Made by a program: the position numbers and the translations under genes
Notes under the pieces: generated by a model
The model's database searches: none
Told to the model about the DNA's origin: nothing
What the model saw: the letters and a program-made list of their open reading frames with translations, nothing else
NCBI RefSeq assembly: GCF_036850765.1
Contig: NC_089490.1
Span: forward strand, 131,716,522 to 131,780,521
Origin: Saccopteryx bilineata
Taxonomy: Eukaryota > Chordata > Mammalia > Chiroptera > Emballonuridae
Length of the DNA stretch: 64,000 bases
Direction: 5' to 3'
Part shown: positions 10,961 to 22,839 of the stretch, piece after piece
Position numbering within the stretch: position 1 is the stretch's first letter
How the letters are laid out: every line of letters begins with the position of its first letter

Positions 10961-11299
10961 ACAGACATTCCAAGTGGGGATTGGTGTGAGGCTCTGCACA
11001 CTTGTCTTAAGATCTTGAGAAAGGGAGAAGCTGTGTGGGCTACTCAGCAGGGCTGGGCTGTGTGGATGGGGGCTGGTCCCTGGCAGCTCTCAGTGGGAAG
11101 GTACCTCACTTTAGTTACTGTTCTGTTAACAGAGTGGTCAGTCTTCCACTGGTTCTCTTGCTCAGCTACCGCCTATGGTTGGATAACAAGCGAGGCAGCT
11201 GACGTTCACACCTCATGGGCAGTTCACGTTGGGAAGGGTAGCTAGGGAGGGAATTACAGATTTTCTGTATTTCTTTTTACTTTAAAAAAAAATTTTCCA

Positions 11300-11645
11300 G
11301 CCCTGGCCAGTTGGCTCAGCAGTAGAGCATCGCCCAGCATGTGGATGTCCCAGATTCGATTCCTGGTCAGGGCACACAGAAGCAACTATCTGCTTCTCTC
11401 CCTCTTTTCCCCTCCCACAGCCATGGCTCAAATGGTTCGAGCAAGCTGACCCAGGGTGCTGAGGATGGTTCCATGGCCTCGCCTCAGGCACTAAAATAGC
11501 TCAGTTGCTGACCGATGGAGCAGCAGCCCCAGATGGGCAGAGCATTGCCTGGTAGGGGGCTTGCCAGGTGGATCCCGATTGTGGCACATGTGGGAGTCTG
11601 TCTCTTTGCCTCCTCACCTTTCACTTAATTTTAAAAAATTTTCCA
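11300..11645 (+). mobile_element. Bat tRNA-derived SINE, type 2
   Basis: Head GCCCTGGCCAGTTGGCTCAG at 11301, body to 'CACTTAATTTTAAAAAATTTT'. A second type 2 copy starts only a few bases later. Confidence 0.85.
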
Positions 11646-11649
11646 TTGA

Positions 11650-12025
11650 GGCCCTGGCCGGTTGGCTCAGTGGTGGAGCATCGGCCTGGCGTGCAGGGGA
11701 CCCGGGTTCGATTTCCGGCTGGGGCACACAGGAGAAGCGCCCATCTTCTCCACCCCTCCCCCTCTCCTTCCTCTCTGTCTCTCTCTTCCCCTCCCACAGC
11801 CGAGGTTCCATTGGAGCAGGGATGGCCCGGGTGCTGGGGATGGCTCCTTGGCCTCTGCCCCAGGCGCTAGAGTGGCTCTGGTCGCAGCAGAGCGACGCCC
11901 CCGGAGGGGCAGAGCATCGCCTCCTGGTGGGCGTGCCGGGTGGATCCTGGTTGGGCACATGTGGGAGTCTGTCTGTCTCTCCCCGTTTCCAGCTTCAGAA
12001 AAGTGCAAAAAAAAAAAAAAAAGAT
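11650..12025 (+). mobile_element. Bat tRNA-derived SINE, type 2
   Basis: Well-preserved copy: GGCCCTGGCCGGTTGGCTCAG head (B box GGGTTCGATTTCC), 'CCCCGTTTCCAGCTTCAGAA' 3' end and a poly-A at 12006-12022. Confidence 0.9.
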
Positions 12026-12034
12026 TTCTTTAAA

Positions 12035-12070
12035 AAAAAAATTTCCATTGATTTGAGAGAGAGAGAAAAG

Positions 12071-12104
<34 letters not shown>

Positions 12105-12237
12105 CATCAACTTGTTCCACTCAGTTCCATTTAGTTGTGTACTCACTGGTTGCTTCTCATGTGTTCCCTGAACAGAGATCAAACCCATGACCTCGGTTTG
12201 CCAGGACAATGCTCTACTAAGTAACCCGCCAGGACCC
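12035..12237 (-). mobile_element. Short bat SINE (about 200 bp)
   Basis: Reverse strand: 'TTGATTTGAGAGAGAGAGA' (GA expansion 12053-12101) followed by a 'CAACTTGTTCCACTCAGTTCC' body and an 'ACCCGCCAGGACCC' head. Confidence 0.75.
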
Positions 12238-12673
12238 AGATTTTTAAAAATTCTTCATCTTTGAGCAGCATCCATGGCATCTTCCCACAATGGCAGTAAT
12301 TTCCTGGACATTTAAAAACTTGAAGTCATGACCCTTTACTTCTGACCATCAATTTCTTGCCTGTAGAGTGCAGAAAAATAATTACTGTCATGAGCTTTGC
12401 TGTTAAGGGTCAGTAGGTGTGAGGCTAAGCACTTTGTATGCCTAACCAGGCTGAGCTGAGAGGTGGGTAGTACTGTCCTTGTCTTACAAAAGAACTCGAG
12501 TTCAGCGAAAGTTGAAGTCATTTGCCTGAACGTGCCCTTTATAGCCCAAGTTTATCCTTAACACTGGCTGTAATAAACTCCAGGTTGCCAGGCACTGGGG
12601 GAATGAGGGCCAAGTGATAGGCTCCTCCGTCCTACATGCTGAACTCACTCTTAACTGGACCTCTGTCCACAGG

Positions 12674-15600
12674 ATGTGGTCCAGTCTGAACAAGTGGCTG
12701 TGGCAGGACAGGTTCTGGCTCCCACCCAATAGCACGTGGGCTGAACTGGAGGACCGAGACGGCCTGGTCTACGCCCACCCCCAGGACATGCTGGCCGCCC
12801 TGCCCCTGGCACTGGCCTTGGTAGCCATGCGCTTCACCTTCGAGAGGTAAGTGCCTGTCGCGGCTGGTGTGTGCGGTGCTGGTCCCAGGCTGCCGCCTTG
12901 TGCATGGTTTTGTCCTAATGTGTCTCTGGCTCCGAACCAAATTGCTCCCTCCTCCAACCTGCCCCCAGCTGCTGCTACTTACATTCTCGTGGTCTCTGAT
13001 GGCTGTTTTATCGGAACACCGGCTGCAGCTCTGGTCTGGTTATGCCAGCATCTTCAAAAAACGGGGACTTGGCAAGCATATGCTCACTTTGCTGACTGAG
13101 GAAGGTCTACAGTGGCTGGTCAGTCAGTAAGCAGAGAACTCCTGCCCACTCCTTCCTCCTCCCCTTCATTATAGGCAAGCCAGTCCCACACCCTTACCAC
13201 CCTCGGTCCTCATTGCTGCATCCACCACCATCCCTCCTACTGCCTTTAATAGCCAAAGAAGGGCACATAGGCACTCTGGCCTCCCCAGCCTCCTGCAGCC
13301 TGGCATCAGCCCCTGAGTGCATGCCACCTGCCCTCCCAGCAGTCTCCCTATTGCCAAACCCAGTGGCTCTTCAGTCATTTCTCAGGTGACCCAGACACTA
13401 CTCAGAACTGGGTTTTTGCCTGACCAGGTGATGGCACAGTGGATAAAGCGTCGGATTGGGATGCCGAGGACCCAGGTTCGAGACCCTGAGGTCACCAGCT
13501 TGAGTGCGGGCTCATCTGGTTTGAGCAAAGCTCACCAGCTTGGACCCAAGGTCTCTGGCTCGAGCAAGGGGTTACTTGGTCTGCTGAAGGCCCGTGGTCA
13601 AGGCACATATGAGAAAGCAATCAATGAACAACTAAGGTGTCGCAACAAAAAACTGATGATTGATGCTTCTCATCTCTTTCTGTTCCTGTCTGTCTGTCCC
13701 TATCTATCCCTCTCTCTGACCCTCTATCTCTGTAAAAAACAAAAAACAAAAAACTGGGTTTCTTCCTCTTTCTTTGGTTGTCCTTCTGGGTGTGGGCATC
13801 TCTCCTGGGGTTCCCCACCCCTCCCTGTCTCAGGTAGTCCCACCTTTTCACATGTGGCCTCCATACTGTACCCCACAAAGGTTCCTTTGAGGCTGAGGAC
13901 CCCTTCTGGTCCCCTTTCTCCCTGTGCACTTTCTCCTCCACTCCTCACACCCACTGCTGGTTCTCCATGTTGGCGGCCACCTGGCCTTTGCACATACTCC
14001 CTTGCGGCTCCTTTAAGCCTGGGTTCCAGGGAAGCCTGCCCTGCTCCTCCCCCCACAGAGCCTTTAACTCCCTCTAGCTACTTTGGGTCTGCCTTCTCCT
14101 CTGCCTTGGCCGGACCACAGGGATGGAAGTGTTCTGTATCTTACTTTGTTTCTCCCACTCATAAAGGGCTTCCTGGGTATGGACTCCCTAGACATAGGGG
14201 CCCTAGGGAGCATCCACTGATGTATTTATTTAACAGGCACCCTTTAAGCACTTGGTGCCAAGCACTGCTCTGAGCAGTTGATGCATCTTAACCCACTTTA
14301 CCCTCAATGCCACCCTGAGAGGTGGTACTGTTATCATCCCCATTCTACAGAAGAGGAAACAGAGGCACAAGAGACAGAGGCGGATTAAGGTCGGTTGAGG
14401 CCCCAGGTGCAGAAGAAAATATTGGGCCCCTTACATTAGAAAAAGGTGTAAAATTGGGATTTTGCAGGGCCTTTCAGAAGTTGGGGCCCAGGGCGCATGC
14501 CCAGTGCGCCCACCGTTAAATCCGCCTCTGCACAGAGAGGTCAAGTGAGCTGCTTGAGATCAGACAGTGAGTAGGCCAGCAGGGACCGAGGCTTCTCCTG
14601 GGCAGTTCTGGGGGGCCCAATCAGCCAGGCCTTGATGGGTGGATCTGCTTGCCCACCAGGGTGGGGAGCATTGGAAGGGGTGTGCCCAGGCTCACTACCG
14701 TGGCCTGAAGGGGGGTTTGCAAATTTAACTGATGGCCCCAACTGAAGTGGGAGTGCTATCATACCCCAAAGTGGGGTGGGAGGCAAGGGTTTCCCCTTAT
14801 TAAGAGAAAGCGGGTCATGGGTTTGTAGTTCAAGTCTGCCACTCACTGGCTGTGTCACTTGGGTACATTTCTGACCTTTCAGCCTCAGTTTGCCCATTGG
14901 GACAGTGGGGACGATGATAATAGGTTATGTGCATAATCTTAACAGATCATAAGCACTCAACAAGTGTTGATGTGTACCTTTCCACCTTCGCGATTGAGTC
15001 TGGGATGAGTTCCTTGCAGGGATGCCCTGAGCCTCAGTTTCCCCACATGAAGCAGTGATGTTAGAATGATAGATATAAAATTTAGTCCTGACTCCTATCC
15101 TTGGGAGCCCCCTTGTGGGAAATGTGATTGACCAGAGTTCAGCTCCACCAAATGTGGACCCTGGAGTGGATAAGGCTGGGCCGGGAAGAGGCCTGAGAGG
15201 GGGGAGGGAGCAGACCTGCTCCTGCTGGTCAGGAGCCCCAAGCCTAGTGAGGTCCAGACTAGGATACAGGCCACCGTGCGACCAGCACTGAGGGGACTCT
15301 GACCCTAGTCTGGGACTAGAGTGAATGAAGGTGATTAGGTGCCCCAGAGGTCAACCTCACACCCCCATTTGGAAGGCCAGTCCGGCTGCCTCTCTCTGTC
15401 CAGTCTAGTGCAGCAGCCAGGCCATCCCCCAGCGTTCCAGGACACAATCTGGCCCTGCTGAGCCTCAGTTTCCCCGCCTGTAGCACGTACGTCCCTTCTC
15501 ACCTGGACTGATGAGCCCTGTGTCCCCTGCACCAGACTCATCGGCCTGCCCCTGAGCCGGTGGCTGGGTGTGAGGGATCAGGCCAGGAGGCTGGTGAAAC

Positions 15601-18600
15601 CCAACGTCACACTGGAGAAACATTTCCTCACAGAAGGATGGAGACCCGCCGAGGTAAGGGCCTCTTCCTCCTTATCTGCCTGCAGGACTGCTGTGTCTGT
15701 GGGCCCTGGGGGTGGTGTGTGGCCCCTTTCTGGGAACGGAGAAAGCCCAGGGAAGTCTAGGGAACTCCTGTTCTGGGGAAGACTGGAGGCCTGACTGTTC
15801 TGGGGTTCTGCAGTCATGTGACCCTCCCTCAATTCCTGTCCATGGTGTGACTGCTTGGAAGGCAGGATCTGGCTGGGTCCTTAGGGGAAGGGGAAGAGGA
15901 CAGGGCTTCCTACCCTGACGGGGGTGGTGCAGCACCTGCAGGATAGAGCCTTGTAATCCCTGTCCCTTGTCAGTCAGTCACCCTCTGCAGGTAGGGGTGG
16001 GTGACAGCGTCTCAGCTGCACATCTGGAGTAGGGTAGGCACTGTTCTAGAGGGGTACAGGAAAACCTCTGTGGGGAGCTGCTCCATCCCCCAGCCCCTTA
16101 CTTAATCCCAGTGCCTATCAGTCATCTGCCTGTCCTGCGAACAAGGCTGGGTTCTCATGGTCCTGCTTTGAGAGGCCTCACCCCATACCGCAGTACTCTC
16201 CTATTTCTATAGGTCACAACCCCATAGATGAGGTCTGAGGTTGCAGGGAAGGGGGTAGCAGAGCTGGGTCCCACCTGGCCTGGAACAGGAGTGGGAAACC
16301 ATCTCTGTGACCTGGCCTCCATCACCCTCTCCCCAGCCTCAGATGGCTGTACTGGCCACCCAGTGTGGCCTCACGCTGCAGCAGACCCAATGCTGGTTCC
16401 GAAGACGCCGGAACCAGGACCGGCCTTGCCTGACCAAGAAGTTCTGTGAGGCCAGGTCCGCCTGGGGTGGGGCTGGGAGAAGGGGAAGGGGTCTGCTCAG
16501 TCAGCAGCGGCCTCACCTCACAGGCCCTCTCCCTGTCTGCAGCTGGCGGTTTGTCTTCTATCTGTGCTCCTTTTTTGGTGGCCTCTCGGTCCTCTACCAC
16601 GTGAGTGTTCTTGACTTCTTGCTGGCCCTCCGCCTGTCCCACAAGCACCTACTATGTGCCGAGCCTGGCTTGGGGTGAGGGGGTGTGGAACAGTGTGGCA
16701 GAGGGAAAAGCATGTGCACAGAGAAGGGAGAAAGGTCGTGGCAGATGTCCCCTCAACGGGAGCCTGTTGGGACCTGCTGTGGTTGGGGCTGGGGGTCTAG
16801 CTGTGATTGAGCCCCTTGTCTTGAATGAGGGCAGAGATGTAACCAGGTGGGAAACAGGGCTGGGGAACCCCAAGGAAACCCCGGGCCTGGGGTGGAGGGC
16901 TGGGGTCTGATCTTCAGGCAGCCTCAAACGACTGTGTCCCCCCAGGAGCCATGGCTGTGGAGGCCAGCAAAGTGCTGGGACAATTACCCAAAGCAGGTGA
17001 GTGGCAGGGGTGCCTGGAGACTAGAGGGAAGATTGGGAGGTGGTCAGAGTTCCTGTGGCCAAAGACAGCAGAGCCAAACCTGGACATGACACTTTTAATC
17101 ACCCCTCTGAGTCCCACTGTCTATTTCTGCCTTCCCTGTAAGGAAACTTGGACAGGAGCTGGCACAAAACTACTACCCTTGAGCCCTGGGCGGTTGGCTC
17201 AGTGGTAGAGCATCGGCCTGGCGTGCAGGAGTCCCGGGTTCAATTCCCGGCCAGAGCACACAGGAGAGGCGCCCATCTGCTTCTCCACTCCTCCCCCTCT
17301 CCTTCCTCTCTGTCTCTCTCTTCCCCTCCCACAGCCAAGGCTCCATTGGAGCAAAGTTGGCCCAGGGCGCTGAGGATGGCTCTGTGGCCTCTGCCTCAGG
17401 CGCTAGAATGACTCTGGTTGCAACAGAGCCATGCCCCAGATGGGCAGAGCATCGCCCCCTGGTGGGCGTGCCGGGTGGATCCCAGTTGCACGCATGCGGG
17501 AGTCTGTCTGACTGCCTCCCCGTTTCCAACTTCAGAAAAATACAAAAAAAACCCCAACTACTACCCTTGATTACCACCAGTGATAGGAAGCTCACACCTT
17601 CTTGGCTCATTGGAATTCAACTGTCCTGGTTTTGAGCAAATTGGGGAGAGCCCAAGGGAGTTTCCCCTCCCTCCAGCTAACCCTGCACTCTGCCTGTCCC
17701 AGCCCCTGCAGTCTACCCTGTACTGTTGGTATCTCCTCGAGCTGAGTTTCTACATCTCCCTGCTGATCACACTGCCCTTCGACATCAGGCGCAAGGTGAG
17801 GCCTGGCCATGGGTCCAGGTGGGGAAGTGATGTCCTCGGAGAGTCATGATTCAGTTTCAGTTGGGGAAGGATGGCCTCACCCCGACACCTGGAGAGTCCC
17901 TGGTACCTAAGGCAGGAAGCGTGGTGCCAACCATCCCCCTGACAGTGCTCCCCGGCCACCCAGCCTGGTCCTGGCCGTGACTCGCCATCTCTTGCAGGAT
18001 TTCAAGGAACAGGTGGCACACCACCTGGTGACTATCACCCTCATCGTCTTCTCCTACAGTGCAAACCTGCTGCGCATTGGCTCCTTGGTGCTGCTGCTGC
18101 ATGACTCTGCGGACTACCTGCTGGAGGTAGGCCCAGCCCGCTCCTGTCCGCAGTGATCCCCCGCCCTCCCAGGTGCCCCTGGAGATGAGGCCCCACCTCA
18201 GTCAGGCTTCCACTGATGGGAGGCCCCGCCCTCAAAGCTTTCCTGGGAGAAGAGACCCTGTCCTATTAAGGTTTCCTGGGAGATGAGTCCCAGGCCCAAT
18301 GTCTTCCTGGAAGGTGAGACCCTGCCATCTCTTCTCTTCCAAGGAGTTGAAGTTTCTCACTTAGAGACCAACTTGTATCTTTCTAGGAAATTCCTGGAGA
18401 TAAGGCTTCACCCCAAGGTACCTTCTCCTAGAAAAGAGGCCCCACCTCTTCCTACCTCTTCCCACCTCTTCCACCACCTTCCTGCCACTACCACCCACTG
18501 AGTCCTTCTCTCTCTGCTATCTTCCCCAGGCCTGTAAGATGTTCAACTATGCATACCAGCGGCGAGTGTGCAATTCTCTCTTCATCATCTTCTCCTTGGT

Positions 18601-21600
18601 CTTCTTCTACACTCGCCTTGTGCTCTTCCCCACCCAGTGAGTCAGCCTTCCAGCCTTCTAGGGCTGGGGAGGTGGGTGGGCACAACTAGGATCTAGGTCT
18701 GCCTCACCCTCGTGCAGGGGGTGTTGGCCAGGAGGAAGCAAAGAAGGGTGTTGTGTTCCCAGCCCAGGGCACAGCATATGGCCACCGTATAAGGCCCAAA
18801 GGTTGAATGAGACAAAAAACTGGGCTCAGTCCTCATTTAGGAGAATGAGGAGCATGGAATGGATGGCAGGATCAGTGACCAGCTCACTACAGTCTTTACT
18901 CAGTATATTTACTGAGCCTCTCAGAGCATAGGGAGCAATGTGAAGATCTCCATTCTGCTGCGAGCCAGCGCAGCTAGTGATTCCAGGTCCTGAGTGGGAA
19001 CAGCGTGGAATTAAGAAAATAGGCTTAGAGAAAAAGGATGGGCTTGGGAGGCCTCTGCAATGCTGATGGCAAGAACAGAGCAGCCTCCACACCCGCTTCC
19101 TGCTTTATTTATAGGGCAAAATCAGGCCATTAGCAAATCAAAGAGATCTCTGATCACATTTCCAAGGCAACCCAAGAATTCTAACAAGTGCTGAAAACCT
19201 CCACCATACATAACATGTTAACTTCACAAGACAAAGGATAAAAGAAACTTGCCTCCAGTCTTTCCAAGGGACATGAGGGGAAGGATGAGTATAAACCGGG
19301 GGTAGTCAACCTTTTTATACCTACCGCCCACTTTTGTATCTATTTTAGTAGTAAAATTTTCTAACCGCCCACCAGTTCCACAGTAATGGTGATTTATAAA
19401 GTAGGGAAATTACTTTATAAAATTTATAAAGCAGAGTTACAGCAAGTTAAAGCATATAAGTACTTAATGTTGGATTTTTGCTAAGTTTGGCAGAATAAAT
19501 CTTTATAAAATAACTTACTATAGTTAAATCTATCTTTTTATTTATACTTTGGTTGCTCTGCTACCGCCCACCATGAAAGCTGGAACGCCCACTAGTGGGT
19601 GGTAGAGACCAGGTTGACTACCACTGGTATAAACAATCCAGCACCATAGCAAAATAGCCTTTAGCAACTTCACAGAACAAGTGAGGTGGGGTGTTGGGCA
19701 GACTGTCAGCTTACTGCCACTTCCCCACACCTCTGTCCCCCAAAAATCTAAACTGCAAAGACCCTGTTGGCTTTCAGTCCCCAACACCGTACACATGGAG
19801 CTGATAATTGGGGGATAAATAAGGCAAACAAGGTGTATATAGTGTGTAAGGGAGTGGTGGTAGTGTTCAAGAGAAAAGAAAGTCAGGCACAGGAAGTGTG
19901 TGGGTAGTTGGAATTAACACAGATGGCCAGGGAAGGTATCACTGATAGCATTCATAAAGACTGCAATAAACTGAGGGAGAGAACAGTACTAGTCACAGCA
20001 GAAGTATTCTCTGCAGTGGTAACAGCATGAGCAAGAGCCTTGAGGCTGGATTTTGCCTGACACATTGGAGAAGCAGCAAGGAGGCCCATATGGCAAGAGC
20101 AGAGTGAGCTAAGGAGAGAGAGGGAGAAGAATATGAGGGCAGGGAGGGGACCAGACAGCTTGTGCAGGTTGGCTCAGTGGTAGAGCGTCGGCCTGGCGTG
20201 CAGGAGTCCCGGGTTCGATTCCCGGCCAGGGCACACAGGAGAAGCGCCCATCTGCTTCTCCACCCCTCCCCCTCTCCTTCCTCTCTCTCTCTCTCTCTTC
20301 CCCTCCTGCAGCCAAGACTCCATTGGAGCAAAGTTAGGCCAGGCACTGAGGATGGCTCTATGGCCTCTGCCTCAGGCGCTAGAATGGCTCTGGTTGCAAC
20401 AGAGCCATGCCCCAGATGGGCAGAGCATCGCCCCCTGGTGGGCATGCCGGGTGAATCCGGGTTGGGCGCATGCGGGAGTCTGTCTGACTGCCTCCCCGTT
20501 TCCAGCTTCGGAAAAATACAAAAATAAAAATAAAAATAAAATAAAATCACAGGGAGGCCTTGGGTTGTTAATCCTAAATGAAGGGGAGGGTTCCGAGTAG
20601 TGCAGAGAAAGGACCTGACTCAACGGATCACAAGTGCCCTCTGGTGGCTGCAGAGGGAACAGCAGGTGAGAGCCTAGATGTGCAGCTTCTGTCCCTGGAG
20701 CTGGGTGGCTGCAGCAGACGCCACTGAGCTGGTCCAGGTGAGATAGTAAGTGGACTCTGGAATGACTCACAGGTCATGAAATTGTTATGAGCTCACAGTT
20801 GTTCCTTGAGAATCAGGAATTCAGCTCTAGCTGTGCTGAGTTTGAGGGGCCTCCAGGCCTCCCCCAGAAAACTCAGAGAGGAAACAGTGAGCACACTAGC
20901 TTGGGGAGATGTGAATGTTCAGTGTTTGCAGCCACAAAACTGGACAGGGTCCTTCAGGGAGCAGGTGTGGACAGCAGGCCAGTCCCAGTGCCCCTGATGC
21001 TTGCAGGTCAGGGCAGCTGCAGAGGAGACGCAGAGGGAGCAGCCATGAAGTGAGGAGTGCGAGTCCCTGAAGGCACATGAGGAAAGGACAGCAGGGAGCC
21101 TGCTGCACGAGCCAGCGGGGCCCTGGTTACCTTACAGCTGATTTGGGTGACAGCAGCTGGGGGTCAGAGCCTGCTGAGTGAGGGAAGAAAAGGACCTGAG
21201 AAGAGAGGTGTAAAAGGACCATTGAGGAGAGCCACTAGAATACTAAGTGCTTCCTTTGAGGTTCACGTTGTGCACGGGCCAGTTGGTAAGCTTGTGCGAC
21301 CTACTCATTTAACATAACCAAGTGTGATGAGGCACTTAGATGCCCAGCTGAATAGCATAGATATTACTCTGGGGGACTGTGGGGAGCCACTGAAGGTTCT
21401 AGAGCAGGGAAGGTCACACAAGTTAGAGCTTCCTAGGACTGGGGACTAGAGCTGTCGGTAAAGCCCACCTTTCCACCTGCCTGCCTCCCCACTTGCCTGC
21501 CTCCCCACTTGCCTCAGGATCCTCTATACTACTTACTATGACTCCATCGCCAACTCGGGTCCCTTCTTTGGCTATTACTTCTTCAACTCACTTCTGGTGA

Positions 21601-21941
21601 TGCTGCAGCTGCTGCACGTGTTCTGGTCTTGCCTTATTCTTCGTATGATCTACAGCTTCACAAAAAAAGGCCAGGTAAGACTGGGCAAGGGTGAGCTCCC
21701 ATGCGCCAACCTGGAGCCCCAGCCCAGCCCAGCCCCAGCCTTGTGCCCACTCCCTGTTCCCCAGATGGAGAAGGATGTTCGCAGTGATGTGGAGGAGTCT
21801 GACTCAAGTGAAGGGGAGGAAGCCCAGGAGCATCCGCAGCTCAAGAATGGGGCAGCTCAGGAGCCCAGAATGGCCCCCATTGATGGCCCTCGGAGCCGGG
21901 CAGCTGGGCAGCCGGCCAATGGGCACATGTTGGCCACGTAG
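12674..21941 (+). CDS. CERS4: Ceramide synthase 4 (10 coding exons)
   Basis: ER membrane enzyme that N-acylates sphinganine/sphingosine with long-chain acyl-CoA (family knowledge: C18-C20 preference) to make (dihydro)ceramide. Coding exons: 12674-12846, 15536-15653, 16337-16455, 16543-16600, 16946-16996, 17703-17795, 17998-18126, 18530-18636, 21518-21674, 21765-21941. They join in frame to 393 residues against 394 in human. The start is the ATG one base after a 3' splice site (AG at 12671-12672), so the 5'UTR lies on an unseen upstream exon. Seen: an N-glycosylation site at N19; an N-terminal membrane segment near 42-53; the truncated Hox-like domain about 67-128 with WFRRRRNQ at 117-124; and the TLC domain about 131-332 with the Lag1 motif, His212-His213 and HDSADYLLE at 239-247. 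The acidic, serine-rich tail ([12 protein letters not shown]) suits casein kinase 2. Frame and catalytic residues are intact. Only the exon 3 donor (GTCCGC) is weak. Confidence 0.97.
13418..13751 (+). mobile_element. Bat tRNA-derived SINE, type 1, in CERS4 intron 1 (coding numbering)
   Basis: Complete copy from GCCTGACCAGGTGATGGCAC to an A-rich tail. The flanks AACTGGGTTT at 13406-13415 and 13752-13761 are a target-site duplication. Confidence 0.92.
14233..14374 (+). repeat. MIR element, left part (split by a MITE)
   Basis: Text such as 'GCACTGCTCTGAGCAG', 'CATCCCCATTCTACAGAAGAGG' and 'AAACAGAGGCACA' is a MIR core. It resumes at 14531 ('CACAGAGAGGTCAAGTGAGCTGC') after the inserted element. 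Confidence 0.75.
14375..14530. mobile_element. hAT-like MITE, 156 bp, inserted in MIR
   Basis: The ends are inverted repeats: CAGAGGCGGATTAA at 14375 and TTAAATCCGCCTCTG ending at 14530. It interrupts a MIR exactly within its 'GGCACAGAGAGGTC' segment. The flanks (CACAAGAGA and CACAGAGA) are consistent with a degraded 8-bp duplication. No coding capacity. Confidence 0.7.
14825..14975 (+). repeat. MIR element
   Basis: 'CTGGCTGTGTCACTTGGG' and 'CCTCAGTTTGCCCATTGGGACAGTGGG' are MIR-type text within CERS4 intron 1. Confidence 0.65.
17183..17555 (+). mobile_element. Bat tRNA-derived SINE, type 2, in CERS4 intron 5
   Basis: Intact head (AGCCCTGGGCGGTTGGCTCAG) and tail. The 15-bp flanks AACTACTACCCTTGA at 17168-17182 and 17556-17570 are identical. 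It sits about 150 bp before the exon 6 acceptor and leaves the splice signals untouched. Confidence 0.95.
19297..19626. mobile_element. hAT-type MITE (family hA), CERS4 intron 8
   Basis: About 330 bp. The left end reads GGGGTAGTCAACCTTTTTAT and the right end AGGTTGACTACCACTG. Perfect 8-bp target duplication GTATAAAC at 19289-19296 and 19627-19634. Two further copies in the window (29220-29571 and 41689-42040) share the same ends and AT-rich interior. No transposase frame. Confidence 0.93.
20166..20545 (+). mobile_element. Bat tRNA-derived SINE, type 2, CERS4 intron 8
   Basis: Starts at GGTTGGCTCAGTGGTAGAGC without the first bases of the head. B box GGGTTCGATTCCCGG, body and (AAAAT)n tail are present. 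Confidence 0.92.
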
Positions 21942-22235
21942 CTGGCTGAGGACTGGCTGTGAGGAGCTGCCCCAGTGCTTTGGATTTGGAGCAGCTGGAC
22001 TGGCAGCCTTCCAGCCAACTCGGTGGAGACTAGGAGGGCCCCACCCCAAGTGCGGGGAGGGCCGATGATATGTCTCCAGCCCCTTCCTTCTGCCTATACT
22101 CCCTTGGGCCACTAGACAGCTGGGGGGTGGGCAGCAGCAGGGTGCTGCAGCTTGCCAGAGCCATCACCAGACTGAAGCCTGGGGACTGAAGAGCCCCAGG
22201 CCAAGAGGGGCACAATAAAACTTGAAGAGAGCCAA
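21942..22235 (+). other. CERS4: CERS4 3'UTR with poly(A) signal
   Basis: About 290 bp follow the TAG stop at 21939-21941. A canonical AATAAA lies at 22214-22219, so cleavage is expected near 22230-22240. No repeat was recognised within the UTR. Confidence 0.85.
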
Positions 22236-22839
22236 ATTCTATGCCTCAGAGTTTGTGTCCCTGTCATAGCTCCTTGGAGACCCCAAGGAAGCCAGGACTT
22301 TATATACCCCACTGATGGAACACTCTCACCCCAAGTCATATGCCCAGACCCAGGGGTCACAGACAATAAGCAACATTTGGAAACTCCCCCAGGCAAATCC
22401 CTGTCCAGCCTATGCCTTAGCCAAGCCACCTCCTTCTACCCCAGGGCAGCCTTTAGACGGCTATTCACAGACACAGCTTACAGATGACTTTGCCTCAGGT
22501 CACAGAGGTCCAAGGCCAAGCAAAAGGGCAAAGGGGAGGCTCATGCCTATCTTTGCAGCCTGTGCTCAGTGCTGGCAAGACCTCACCCTCATGGCATCCC
22601 AGGCCTCCCTAGAAACAGAGAAATAGGGCCTACAATTGGGGATATTCCCATGGGCTTCCCAAGGGTCAACCTGGGTAGGTCACTTTCTCTTCCAGAGCTC
22701 TGCAGGAAGGTGCCCCCCTCTTCGCTAGCTGAGATAGGCTGAGGCACTGTGTCCCATACCCCAGAAATCAGAGCCACAAGGATCCATGCAGGACCAGAAC
22801 ATGCTGCCTTCAGGGAAACAACAAAAAGGAAGTGAGTTA
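22236..22839. other. Intergenic sequence, nothing recognised
   Basis: No exon, RNA gene or repeat family was recognised directly downstream of CERS4. Confidence 0.5.

Noticed and set aside
13317..14273. 318-residue plus-strand open frame
   Set aside because: It runs through intron sequence and a type 1 SINE with a target duplication; no gene-like composition.
20166..20240. Functional tRNA gene (good A and B boxes, also at 4146, 11650 and 17183)
   Set aside because: These are heads of type 2 SINEs: the same body and A-rich tail follow every time, and the stems are not fully complementary as in a true tRNA.
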